Assembly (NCBI GenBank): GCA_035506135.1
Contig: DATJPY010000064.1
Span: 1 to 18,124 of the forward strand
Direction: 5' to 3'
DNA: 18,124 nucleotides
DNA from: DATJPY01 sp035506135
GTDB taxonomy: Bacteria > Myxococcota_A > UBA9160 > PR03
Shown here in pieces: positions 5,853 to 13,632 of this stretch. A program made the position numbers and the translations under genes. Numbering within the stretch: the first letter of the stretch is position 1; every line of letters begins with the position of its first letter. Under the pieces are notes generated by a model. The model searched no databases, was not told the origin of the DNA, and saw nothing but the letters and a program-made list of their open reading frames with translations.

Positions 5853-7985
5853 CTAGCTGCGGTCGTCGCGGGCGCGGCGCGCCCCCGCGCCCTGGCGGCG
5901 CAGGAGCTTGCCGATCAGGCCGCGCTTCGGCTTGCGCATCTCGAGCAGCCGCAGCGCGCGCATCGCCTCGATCGAGTCGGGCCGGCGCTCGATGGCGCGG
6001 GCGAACATGCGCTCCGCCACGTCGAGGCGGCCGGCCGCCTCGGCGAGCCGGCCGAGGAACAGCCACGGCTTCTCGCGATCGGGTGCCAGCTTGGCGCCGC
6101 GCTTCACCAGCTCGAAGGCCTTGTTGAGCCCCTCGTGCCCGTTCGTCAGATAGTGCGCCCAGCCCTTGTAGGCGAGGTACTCACCCTCGTCCGGGTAGAG
6201 CTCGACGGCGCGCTCGAAGTGCACGAGCGCTCCGTTCCAGTCGTGCGCGCGCAGGCGCGCCTCGCCCTTCTGGAACTCCTGCTCCGCCGCGAGCGCGCGC
6301 TGGCCCTCGGCGAGGGCGTCGGCGTCGCGCGCGTCGCGCTGCGGGTCGCGGCGATAGGCGGCCAGGCGCTCCGGGTCGGAGAGCGCCTCGTAGGCGCGCG
6401 TGATCTCGCGGAACGCCTCCTCGGCGAGCTCGCGCACGGCGTGGCTCGCGCCCGACCAGCGGTCGGGGTGGGTCTGCTTGGCGAGCTGGGTATAGGCGGC
6501 TCGAATCTGATTCTCGTCGGCGTCGGAGGTGACGCCGAGCTTGGCGAAGGGGCTCGTCACGCGGACCTGCTCGACCAGGGCCGCGAGCTGCGCGCGCAGA
6601 TCGCGATCGGCCGCGTAGTGGGCGTGATCCTCGACCCGCGCGGGCGAGGGCGGCGCCGGGGCCTCGATGCGCACCGGCTGTGCGGGCTTGGGACGCGGCG
6701 GCGGCGCAGCGGTCGCGGGTCGCGAAGCGGCGGGACGCGCCTGGCGCCCGGGCCCGCCGCTCGGATGCAGTCGAACGCGCGCCGCCGGTCCTCCCGTGCG
6801 CACCGCCTCGCCCTCGCGCAGCTCGAGAAGCCCGGTCTCGAGCAGGACGTAGGCGGAGCGCCGCACCTCTTCCGGACGCGCGATCAGCTCCTCGACCGCC
6901 AGCGCGCGGCGTCCTTCCTCGAGCAGGCTCTTCTCCTCGGCGCCGAGCTCGATCTCCTGGAACTTGTAGAAGGGATTCGCGCCGCGGATCACCGCGTGCT
7001 CGCGATGTCGGACCAGCACGGCATCGATGCGCTCGAGCGGGAAGCGCGTGCGCACGCCCACCCGGATCAGGTCCGCCGGGCTGCGCGTCACGGTGAGCGT
7101 GGTGGCGCGATCGATCTTGCCGCCGAGCACCAGCTCGAAGCGGCCGTCGCTCCACTCGAAGATCTCGAACAGCTTCTCCTCGGCCTGCTGCTGCAGCGCG
7201 TCGGCCAGCTCATCCTCGGAGAGTGCCTGCATCGCCACCAGGATCCCGCCCTGGCGACCCTCGCCGCGGCGCATGCGTCGAATCGACTCGGTGTAGGCCT
7301 GCGCGGGGATGCGCCCGCTGCGCAGGAGCCACTCGCCGAGCCGCTCGCGCGCCGCGTTCGAACGCACGGCCGCCGGCCGCCCCTCGGAGAGCTGGATCTG
7401 CTTCACCCGATCCTCCCCCGCCGTGCGCAGCGTGAGCACGCCGGAGGCGCGCAGCCCATGCACCTCGTGGAGCAGCGCGGGAAACGGGAGCTCGTCGAGC
7501 GTGCCCGAGAGCCGCGCGGCCTTGGGCGGCCGCGGCCGCGGCGGGGCCGCCGCGGCAGAGGTCGCCGTGGCGGAGGTCGCCGTGGCGGAGGTCGCGGAGC
7601 CCGCCTTGCTCGCCCCGCTGCGCAGGCGCGAGACCTGCGACAGGAGGTCCTCGAGCGCGACCGGCTTGGTCAGCACCGCGGCCGCGCCGAGGGCGCGGGC
7701 CCGCTCCAGGTCGATGCGCGAGCAGGCCGAGCTCGAGAGGAGCAGGGCGGGCATCGACGCGGCGGCGCCGCCGAGCGCGCGCATCGCCTCGAGCAGGTCG
7801 AGTCCCTCGCGGCGCGGCAGCGACCACTCGAGCAGCGCGACGCCTGGCGGTGTTCCACGCACGGCCTCGAGCGCGGCGTCGCCGTCGTGCGCGACCAGCA
7901 CGCGATAGCCTTCGGCGCCGAGCGCGCGGGAGACGATGCGGCAGAAGTGGCGGTCGGCGTCGGCGCAGAGAACGGTGACGGCCAT
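5853..7985 (-). CDS. Pseudo-receiver / DUF4388 / J-domain / TPR scaffold protein
   Basis: A 710-residue cytosolic multidomain protein. Residues 1-115 form a response-regulator receiver fold with an acidic pair D9/D11 and the conserved lysine K107 in LTKP. The phospho-acceptor position reads LLEWSLP, so E53 replaces the aspartate. A flexible Ala/Thr/Ser/Pro linker (about 118-155) follows. DUF4388 occupies about 159-260 (SGTLDELPFPALLHEV), and a middle region follows it. A Pro-rich linker precedes the J domain (about 478-540) with intact HPD at 506-508. TPR-like helices fill about 566-690. DUF4388 with J and TPR modules is typical of myxobacterial and deltaproteobacterial signalling scaffolds. 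The J domain implies a DnaK partner. ATG 7985 is chosen because the receiver fold begins there; a GGAGG lies upstream at a rather long spacing. Confidence 0.85.
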   Translation of the reverse strand: MAVTVLCADADRHFCRIVSRALGAEGYRVLVAHDGDAALEAVRGTPPGVALLEWSLPRREGLDLLEAMRALGGAAASMPALLLSSSACSRIDLERARALGAAAVLTKPVALEDLLSQVSRLRSGASKAGSATSATATSATATSAAAAPPRPRPPKAARLSGTLDELPFPALLHEVHGLRASGVLTLRTAGEDRVKQIQLSEGRPAAVRSNAARERLGEWLLRSGRIPAQAYTESIRRMRRGEGRQGGILVAMQALSEDELADALQQQAEEKLFEIFEWSDGRFELVLGGKIDRATTLTVTRSPADLIRVGVRTRFPLERIDAVLVRHREHAVIRGANPFYKFQEIELGAEEKSLLEEGRRALAVEELIARPEEVRRSAYVLLETGLLELREGEAVRTGGPAARVRLHPSGGPGRQARPAASRPATAAPPPRPKPAQPVRIEAPAPPSPARVEDHAHYAADRDLRAQLAALVEQVRVTSPFAKLGVTSDADENQIRAAYTQLAKQTHPDRWSGASHAVRELAEEAFREITRAYEALSDPERLAAYRRDPQRDARDADALAEGQRALAAEQEFQKGEARLRAHDWNGALVHFERAVELYPDEGEYLAYKGWAHYLTNGHEGLNKAFELVKRGAKLAPDREKPWLFLGRLAEAAGRLDVAERMFARAIERRPDSIEAMRALRLLEMRKPKRGLIGKLLRRQGAGARRARDDRS
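7558..7597 (-). repeat. 15-bp tandem repeat in the linker of the scaffold gene
   Basis: Two exact units (7558-7572 and 7573-7587, GAGGTCGCCGTGGCG on the plus strand) and a partial third follow the receiver domain. They encode repeated Thr-Ser-Ala-Thr-Ala in the linker. The unit is a multiple of three, so copy changes would alter linker length only. Confidence 0.8.
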
Positions 7986-8157
7986 GGGCTCGTGGGGCTC
8001 CCCTCCTGGCGCGCCGGTCGCCGCCGGACCGAGCGACGCTGCACCCGTTGGATCGCCCACTCGACGGCCGGTCTTGAGGCAACAGAGCTGCGCCTCCGTT
8101 GCCGGCTCATGACTTTGCACGCTTCAGAGGCGCTGCGGGCCGGTCGATGGAACGCGG

Positions 8158-8736
8158 ATGGGAGAGGCGCGGATCCTGGCGAGCTTCGTCCAGTCGACCC
8201 TCGACGCCGCCGACCGCGCCGACGCCAGCCTGGGCACGCGGCTGCGCGCGCGCCTGCGGCCCCAGACGCTGCGCCTGGTCGAGGACGCCGCCTCGATCGC
8301 CTTCCTCCCCGTCGCGCTCGACGTCGAGGTGACCGAGTGCCTGTTCGCCGAGGCCGGCGAGCCGCGCGCCCGCGAGGTGATGTACGAGAACCTCGCCTCC
8401 ACGTTCGAGGCGCCGGTCCTCTCGTCGCTGGTCTCGGCCGCGATGCGGCTGCTCGGGCGCGATCCGGCGCGGCTCTTCCGCTGGAGCCCCAAGGTCTGGG
8501 GCCAGCTCTACCGCGACGCCGGCGAGCTGCGCTGGTTCGACGGCGGCCCCGGCGCCGGGCGTCTCGTGTACGAGGGCCTTCCCGCCACCGTGGTCGCAAG
8601 CCGCCCCTATCTGATCGGTGTCGAGGCCGCGCTCGGCGCGTGCTTCGGCCTGATGGAGGTCGACGGGGAGGTGCGGATCGGCGAGGTCGACGCGGCGCAG
8701 CGGCGCGTCGTCTACCAGCTCGGCTGGAAGCGCTGA
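8158..8736 (+). CDS. Unrecognised soluble protein, possibly DUF2378/V4R-like
   Basis: A 192-residue protein with no signal peptide, lipobox or membrane segment. The N-terminal half looks helical (LASFVQSTLDAADRADASLG, then a stretch rich in E, A and F). The second half alternates hydrophobic residues in short beta-like strands and ends VVYQLGWKR. The overall pattern, with a segment WSPKVWGQLYRDAGELRW in the middle, reminds me of DUF2378 and V4R-type small-molecule-sensing folds, but I cannot confirm a family. The ATG at 8158 has only a weak GGA upstream. The gene diverges from the scaffold protein gene across a 172-base gap, so the two may share regulation. The exported-protein gene follows 68 bases downstream on the same strand. 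Confidence 0.7.
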   Translation: MGEARILASFVQSTLDAADRADASLGTRLRARLRPQTLRLVEDAASIAFLPVALDVEVTECLFAEAGEPRAREVMYENLASTFEAPVLSSLVSAAMRLLGRDPARLFRWSPKVWGQLYRDAGELRWFDGGPGAGRLVYEGLPATVVASRPYLIGVEAALGACFGLMEVDGEVRIGEVDAAQRRVVYQLGWKR

Positions 8737-8804
8737 GCCTTCGTCCGCCTCGCGCAGGCCGCCGCATGTGCCATCGTGTCGGCGTCGCCTCGAGAGGACA
8801 GCGC

Positions 8805-9269
8805 GTGCGGATCCTGCCGGACGTGATCGGAGCGATCGCCGCGGCCACCTGCCTCTGCGCCGCGCCCGTCTTCGCAGCGGGGCGCGAGGTCGCCGACGTG
8901 GTCGCGGTCGAGGTCGGGGGCGAGCCCGGCGCCTACGAGCTCCGCGTCACGGTGCGAAGCCCGGACCAGGGCTGCGCCCACTACGCGAGCTGGTGGGAGG
9001 TCGTGCGCCCCGACGGCTCGCTCGCCTACCGGCGGATCCTCGACCACAGCCATCCGGACGAGCAGCCCTTCACGCGCGCTGGAGGACCCGTCCCCATTGC
9101 GCGCGACGAGATCGTGGTCGTGCGTGCCTTCTTCCACCCGGACGGATATGGCGGCGCCATGCTGCGCGGCAGCGCGGGAGGCGGCTTCGCCCCGTGGAGC
9201 GACCCGCCCCCGGGCTTCGCTGCCGGGCTCGCCGCTGCGCCGCCCCTGCCCGAGCGCTGCCTGCGCTAA
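8805..9269 (+). CDS. Small secreted protein of unknown function
   Basis: A 154-residue exported protein. The GTG at 8805 has GAGAGGA (8792-8798) six bases upstream and starts directly with a signal peptide, with probable cleavage after VFA near residue 24. An ATG 13 codons upstream would give the same frame but no better ribosome site. The mature part is a single small, probably beta-rich domain with a conserved-looking core: SPDQGCAHYASWWEVVRPDG, RRILDHSHPDEQPFTRAGGP and AFFHPDGYGG. It resembles hypothetical proteins I recall from cyanobacteria and proteobacteria, but no function is known to me. Its TAA shares bases with the TAG of the convergent GGDEF-EAL gene. Confidence 0.78.
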   Translation: MRILPDVIGAIAAATCLCAAPVFAAGREVADVVAVEVGGEPGAYELRVTVRSPDQGCAHYASWWEVVRPDGSLAYRRILDHSHPDEQPFTRAGGPVPIARDEIVVVRAFFHPDGYGGAMLRGSAGGGFAPWSDPPPGFAAGLAAAPPLPERCLR

Positions 9270-11023
9270 CCGGATCGCATCCACCAGAAGGGCGGCGCGG
9301 ACAGGAGGCGGGTGAACTCGTCCGACTCGACCGCCTCGCTGAACAGGTGGCCTTGCATGCGCGCGCAGCCGTACGAGGCCAGGAGCTGCATCTGCTCGGT
9401 CTGCTCGACGCCCTCCCCGATCGTGGAGAGGTTCAGCGCGTGCGCCATCTGCACGATCGTCGACGTGATCGTGGCGTCGGCCGGATCGGTGGTGACGGCG
9501 CGCACGAAGGACTGGTCGATCTTCAGCGTGTCGACGGGAAGCTGCTTCAGGTAGGCGAGCGCCGAGTAGCCCGTCCCGAAGTCGTCGATCGCCATGCGGA
9601 CGCCGAGCCCCTTCAGCATCGCGAACTGCGCGAGCGTGCGCTGCCCGTCGTGCAGGAGGCTGCGCTCGGTCAGCTCGAGCTCGAGCGAGTCCGGCCGGAG
9701 CTCGCTCTCGCGCAGCGCGTCGCGCACCATCGCCACGAACTCGCCGGGCTGGAACTGCTGCGGCGAGACGTTGACCGCGATGCGGAAGCCGGGGTGGCCG
9801 CTCGCCTGCCAGCGGGCGGCCTGCCGGCACGCCGTGCGCAGCACCCACTCGCCGATCGGGATGATGAGCTGGGTCTCCTCGGCGAGCGCCAGGAACTCCG
9901 CCGGCAGCACCAGCCCGAGCTCCGGATGCCGCCAGCGGATCAGCGCCTCGGCGCCGACCACGCGGCCGCGGCTCACGTCGACCACCGGCTGGTAGTGGAG
10001 GCAGAGCTCGCCGCCGTCGAGTGCGACGCGCAGCCGGTGCTCGAGCGCGGCGCGCTCGAGCACGTCGCCGTTGGTGGTCGGCTCCCAGAAGGCGAAGCGA
10101 TCGCGCCCCGAGCTCTTCGCCCGGTACATGGCGCTATCGGCCTTCTTGAGCAGCTCCTCCGGGCTGGTCGCATCGTTCGGGAAGCACGCGATGCCGATGC
10201 TGGCGCTGACCCGGTGCTCGCGGCCCTTCAGCGGGAGCGGCTCGCGCAGCAGCGAGAGCAGCTTCTGCGCGACGAGCTCCGCGTCGCGCTCCTCGGCCAG
10301 ATTGGTCAGCAGGATCGCGAACTCGTCTCCGCCGAGACGCGCTCCGGTGTCGCTCTTGCGCAGACAGGTGCCGATGCGTTGGGCCGCCAGGCGCAAGAGG
10401 GCGTCGCCGGCCAGGTGGCCGAGCGAGTCGTTGATGTGCTTGAACTCGTCGAGGTCGAGGAACAGCACCGCGAGCTTCTGGCGATTGCGGCGCGCCGACG
10501 CCACGGCCTGCTCCAGGCGGTCCTGGAACAGCGCGCGGTTGGCGAAGCCCGTGAGCTGGTCGTAGGTCGCGAGCTGGCGGGCGCGCTCGCGCGCGATGTT
10601 GAGCTCGAGGAACATGCGCTGGTTGCGGATCGCGTGATGCAGGCTCCAGACCAGCGCGCCCGGACCGATCGCCGACTTCACCAGATAGCCGCGCGCGCCC
10701 GCTTCGACCACACGCAGGGCGAGCGCCTCGTCGTCGGCCTCGACGACGGCGATCACGGGCACCAGGGGCGCACGCACCCGCGCCTGCGAGGCGGCGGCGA
10801 GCTCTCGCGGCGTGCCGGACCCGATGTCCATGAGGAGCACGTCGGCTTCGTTGCGCTCGAGCGTCTCGAGGCCCTCGGACAGCGTGCGCGCATGGGTCAG
10901 GCGGAAGCGCGGCTCCGCGAGCCCCTCCAGGATGGCGCGCACGAGATCCGCGTCCGAATCGCGCTCGGCGATCAGCAGCACGCGGAACTGCGGCTCGTCG
11001 CGGGCTTCCTCGGGAGCGCCCAT
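9266..11023 (-). CDS. REC-GGDEF-EAL cyclic-di-GMP enzyme
   Basis: A 585-residue cytosolic response regulator that may both make and degrade cyclic-di-GMP. Its receiver domain (about 14-130) has phospho-acceptor D66 (LLMDIG) and K in YLVKSA. The diguanylate cyclase domain carries an intact GGDEF at 231-235. The RxxD inhibitory site R222-D225 lies exactly five residues before it, suggesting product feedback. The phosphodiesterase domain has E359-A-L, then NVSPQQF, LELTERS, DDFGTGYS, KIDQSF and GEGVE, which are the metal- and substrate-binding residues of active EAL enzymes. Which activity dominates cannot be read from sequence. No sensor kinase lies beside it. The start ATG is at 11021-11023, and a 147-base gap separates it from the upstream hydrolase gene. 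Confidence 0.95.
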   Translation of the reverse strand: MGAPEEARDEPQFRVLLIAERDSDADLVRAILEGLAEPRFRLTHARTLSEGLETLERNEADVLLMDIGSGTPRELAAASQARVRAPLVPVIAVVEADDEALALRVVEAGARGYLVKSAIGPGALVWSLHHAIRNQRMFLELNIARERARQLATYDQLTGFANRALFQDRLEQAVASARRNRQKLAVLFLDLDEFKHINDSLGHLAGDALLRLAAQRIGTCLRKSDTGARLGGDEFAILLTNLAEERDAELVAQKLLSLLREPLPLKGREHRVSASIGIACFPNDATSPEELLKKADSAMYRAKSSGRDRFAFWEPTTNGDVLERAALEHRLRVALDGGELCLHYQPVVDVSRGRVVGAEALIRWRHPELGLVLPAEFLALAEETQLIIPIGEWVLRTACRQAARWQASGHPGFRIAVNVSPQQFQPGEFVAMVRDALRESELRPDSLELELTERSLLHDGQRTLAQFAMLKGLGVRMAIDDFGTGYSALAYLKQLPVDTLKIDQSFVRAVTTDPADATITSTIVQMAHALNLSTIGEGVEQTEQMQLLASYGCARMQGHLFSEAVESDEFTRLLSAPPFWWMRSG

Positions 11024-11138
11024 GTCGCCCCGGCTCCTTCTGCGCGGCCTCGAGGTCCCGCGCGGGGTCCAGCCGCGCGAAGCCTCGTATCGGTCGGACC
11101 GCGGGCCGACCTGAACGCGGCTCCGAGAGGAAGCTCAT

Positions 11139-11157
11139 GCGCAATTTCCCCTTGCGC
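11139..11157 (-). terminator. Weak hairpin between dienelactone hydrolase-like gene and GGDEF-EAL gene
   Basis: GCGCAA (11139-11144) and TTGCGC (11152-11157) are exact inverse complements around a seven-base AT-richer loop. They lie 14 bases past the stop of the minus-strand hydrolase gene. The T-run expected of an intrinsic terminator is missing. A six-pair stem can arise by chance here, so this is tentative. Confidence 0.3.
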
Positions 11158-11170
11158 GGCATCCGGAACG

Positions 11171-11893
11171 TCAGCCGAGCTGCGCTCCGAAGAAGTGCAG
11201 CAGCTTCTGCCAGGCGTCGCGCGCCGCCTGGGGATGGAAGGTCGCGGCGCGGTCGGGGTTGAAGAAGCCGTGGTCGGCGCCGCGGTACACCTCGATCTGG
11301 AACTCCTTGCCGAGCGCGCGGAGCCGGCTCTCGATCTCGCGGACCTGCTCGAGCGGGATCAGCGCGTCGCGCTCGCCGAAGAACAGGAGCAGCGGGCAGT
11401 CGATGCGGTCCGCGCCGGGCAGGAGGCGCGTGATGCCGCCGCCGTAGAACGGCGCGGCCGCGGCGATCCGCCCGGGCAGGGCACACGCGCTGCCGAAGCA
11501 GAGCGCGCCGCCCATGCAGAAGCCCGTGACGCCGATGCGCCCGCGCGCCACCGTGGGGCGCGCCTCGAGGAAGTCGATCGCCGCCGCGACGTCGGCCGCG
11601 TAGGCGTCGCCGCGACGCAGCAGCGCGCCCATGAGCTGCATGGCCCGCGGCAGGTCGTCGTACGCCGCCGTGTCGTCGGCCCCGTCGCGGTAGTAGAGGT
11701 CCGGTGCGATCGCCACGTAGCCCTCGGCGGCAAGGCGGTCCGCCACGGTCTCGATGCTCGGGACCAGCCCGAAGGCCTCCATCAGCACCAGCACGGCGGG
11801 GAACGGGCCGGGTCCCTCCGGCTCGGCCAGGTGGCCGCGCATCGCCCCGTCCGGAGCGGGGATCTGCACGCGCGAGGTCCGGATCTCCCCCAT
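11171..11893 (-). CDS. Dienelactone hydrolase-family alpha/beta hydrolase
   Basis: A 240-residue cytosolic alpha/beta hydrolase of the usual family length. The nucleophile elbow is GFCMGG with C126, the acid is D176 in FGERDALIP and the base is H208 in ADHGFFN. This reproduces the Cys-Asp-His triad of dienelactone hydrolase. The conserved glutamate is in LMEAFGL near the N-terminus. The founding enzyme opens dienelactone to maleylacetate in chlorocatechol breakdown, but no chlorocatechol genes are seen here and many relatives act on other esters or lactones. A strong AGGAGGG sits five to six bases before the ATG. The gene stands alone: a cyclic-di-GMP gene follows on the same strand and a 256-base divergent gap lies upstream. 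Confidence 0.92.
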   Translation of the reverse strand: MGEIRTSRVQIPAPDGAMRGHLAEPEGPGPFPAVLVLMEAFGLVPSIETVADRLAAEGYVAIAPDLYYRDGADDTAAYDDLPRAMQLMGALLRRGDAYAADVAAAIDFLEARPTVARGRIGVTGFCMGGALCFGSACALPGRIAAAAPFYGGGITRLLPGADRIDCPLLLFFGERDALIPLEQVREIESRLRALGKEFQIEVYRGADHGFFNPDRAATFHPQAARDAWQKLLHFFGAQLG

Positions 11894-12149
11894 TCGACCC
11901 TCCTGTCCCCGCCGCCTCAGTGCGCGGGTGCCGCGATTCTGGCGCGGCGCACGGACAGCACCAGGCCAGCGATCGACACCATCCTCTCCTCCGCGCGCCG
12001 GCTGGTGAAATCCCTGCAGGTCCTGGACGGGATCGGAACGGCGATTCGGCGTCGCCCGCGACGGCGCCCGAGTGTCCTACGCCGTGGCATACTTGTCACG
12101 TCGCCCGGGCGGGGCGCTCTGGTACGGTTTCGGATTCGGAGGGGGCCAG

Positions 12150-12983
12150 GTGCGTCGACGGGTCCGGGGTGGTGCGCTCGCGGTGCTGTGTGCCCTGTTG
12201 CTGCTCGGCGTCTCCGCGCGACCCGCGCGCGCCGACGGCGAGGTCGAGATCCTGGTGCTGAAGGAGCACGGCGTCGGAAGCACCACCCTGGCGCAGCCCT
12301 ACGTCGATCGCTTCGTGGCCATTGCGGCCGAGCAGAACGGCTGGGCGTCGGCCAAGGGCCAGTACTTCAGCACCCGCAGCGCCGCCGAGACCTACCTCGC
12401 CTCCCACCAGCCCCACTACGGGATCCTCTCGCTCGCCGCCTTCCTCGCCATGCGCAAGCCCTACCACCTCGAGGTCGTGGGACGCGTGGCGTCCACGCTC
12501 GCAGGCGGCGAGCAGTACTTCATCGTGAGCAAGAGCGCCGCCGATCTCGCCGCCTGCAAAGGGCAGGTCCTGGCGAGCGACCACACCGCCGACGCGCGCT
12601 TCGTCGAGCAGGTGGTCGCGCGCGGCGACTTCAAGCTCGCCGATTTCAAGCTGCTGCAGAACCAGCGCCCGCTGCAGAGCCTGAAGCAGCTCCTCGCCGG
12701 GGAGGCGACCTGCGCACTGATCGACGACGCGCAGCTCGGCGAGCTCCAGCATCTCGAGGGCGCGAGCCAGGTGCGCGAGGTGTGGAAGAGCCGCAAGCTG
12801 CCGCCGATGGCGGTGGTCGCCTTCCCCTCGGCCCCGGCCTCGGAGCGCAAGACGTTCCAGCAGAGCTTGAGCACCGTCTGCGACGAGGCCGGGCAGGACG
12901 CCTGTGCCGAGATCGGAATCCACATGCTCGACGCGGCGAGCCCGAACGACTACGCAGACGTCGTGGCCGCGTATGGTCGCTGA
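12150..12983 (+). CDS. PhnD-like periplasmic solute-binding protein
   Basis: A 277-residue exported binding protein. The GTG at 12150, with GGAGGGGG (12138-12145) before it, opens a signal peptide (VLCALLLLGVSARPARADG, likely cut after ARA). The mature protein has the two-lobed type-II binding-protein pattern of phosphate/phosphonate/phosphite PhnD proteins: a first strand EILVLKEHG, then YFSTRSAAETYL, then YGILSLAAFLAM. A hinge region (GGEQYFIVSKSAADLAACKG) and ALIDDAQLGEL follow. The ligand is not deducible. The next gene starts inside its last codons (11-base overlap), so the pair is probably translationally coupled. No permease or ATPase gene lies nearby. An upstream in-frame ATG at 12072 would place 26 residues before the signal and is less likely. 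Confidence 0.82.
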   Translation: MRRRVRGGALAVLCALLLLGVSARPARADGEVEILVLKEHGVGSTTLAQPYVDRFVAIAAEQNGWASAKGQYFSTRSAAETYLASHQPHYGILSLAAFLAMRKPYHLEVVGRVASTLAGGEQYFIVSKSAADLAACKGQVLASDHTADARFVEQVVARGDFKLADFKLLQNQRPLQSLKQLLAGEATCALIDDAQLGELQHLEGASQVREVWKSRKLPPMAVVAFPSAPASERKTFQQSLSTVCDEAGQDACAEIGIHMLDAASPNDYADVVAAYGR

Positions 12984-13632
12984 GCGCGCGCTCCCCCTCG
13001 CCGCGCTCCTCTGCGTCCTGCTCGCTGCCTGCGCCGGTTTGCGGGGGCCTGCCAGCCCGGAGCTGCGGGCCGCAGCGCAGCAGCACGACGCGCTCGCCGT
13101 CTCCGACGCGCTCGAGGCGCTGATCGCGGCAGGCCGGGAAAGGCCGGGGGATCGCGAGTACGCGTACAAGGTGGTGACCGCGCAGGAGCAGGACACCGCC
13201 GCCTACGCCTACGCACGGGCGGCCGTGACCGGCCGCCTCGTGCAGCAGCGCGGTCTCCTCGGAGCGAGCCTGATCGGAGACGTCGAGCGCTGGGGGCTGC
13301 GCAGCCGGGAGCTCGACCCGAACTTCCGCGACGGCGCCGCGACGCGCCTGCTCGGCACGCTCTACGTGATCGCCCCGTCCTCGTTCCTGAAGCACGGCGA
13401 CTCCGAGCAGGGGCTCGAGATGCTCGAGGAGCTGGTGGTCGCGCATCCGGACGCGCTCGAGAACCACCTGCGGCTGGCGGAGGCCTACATCGCGCTCGGC
13501 GACCACGCGCCGGCCGCCCCGCATCTGTGCCTCTGCCTGGCGAATCGCGACTCGATGCGCCCCGACGATCGGCGACTGCTCGACGACCTGGTCCGCGTCA
13601 CGGGCGCGCCCGACTGCGTCGCGGTGCATTGA
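12973..13632 (+). CDS. Lipoprotein resembling TRAP-transporter TAtT component
   Basis: A 219-residue predicted lipoprotein with signal LPLAALLCVLLAACAG, where the lipidated cysteine follows LAA. The remainder is helical and TPR-like. The block ELDPNFRDGAATRLLGTLYV and the following HPDALENHLRLAEAYIALGD recall the TAtT (TatT) family, periplasmic TPR lipoproteins associated with TRAP-type uptake. The family assignment is by eye and moderately sure. The ATG at 12973 lies inside the end of the PhnD-like gene, overlapping by 11 bases, which points to coupled expression and a joint role at the envelope. The last 35 bases overlap the convergent RND transporter gene. A generic TPR lipoprotein is the alternative. 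Confidence 0.72.
   Translation: MVAERALPLAALLCVLLAACAGLRGPASPELRAAAQQHDALAVSDALEALIAAGRERPGDREYAYKVVTAQEQDTAAYAYARAAVTGRLVQQRGLLGASLIGDVERWGLRSRELDPNFRDGAATRLLGTLYVIAPSSFLKHGDSEQGLEMLEELVVAHPDALENHLRLAEAYIALGDHAPAAPHLCLCLANRDSMRPDDRRLLDDLVRVTGAPDCVAVH

Noticed and set aside
8747..8804. Alternative ATG start at 8766 for the small secreted protein
   Set aside because: It lacks a good ribosome site and would place 13 residues, including Arg, before the signal peptide, whereas GTG 8805 has GAGAGGA at ideal spacing.
11930..11948. Riboswitch or attenuator in the leader of the hydrolase gene (GCCGCG and CGCGGC arms)
   Set aside because: The stem is only six pairs of pure G and C, easily produced by base composition, and no conserved aptamer features are visible.
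11917..11979. A 20-residue minus-strand peptide in the gap before the PhnD-like gene
   Set aside because: It has no ribosome site, no recognisable motif, and lies in a short intergenic gap.
12093..12128. Promoter TTGTCA...TACGGT before the PhnD-like gene
   Set aside because: The spacing is 24 bases, well outside the sigma-70 range, and no better pair was found in the gap.
8768..13123. A 1451-codon open frame on the plus strand
   Set aside because: It runs antisense or out of frame through the GGDEF-EAL, hydrolase and PhnD-like genes, and its translation is low-complexity Arg/Ala/Gly without any family motif. Long stop-free shadows are expected in such GC-rich DNA.
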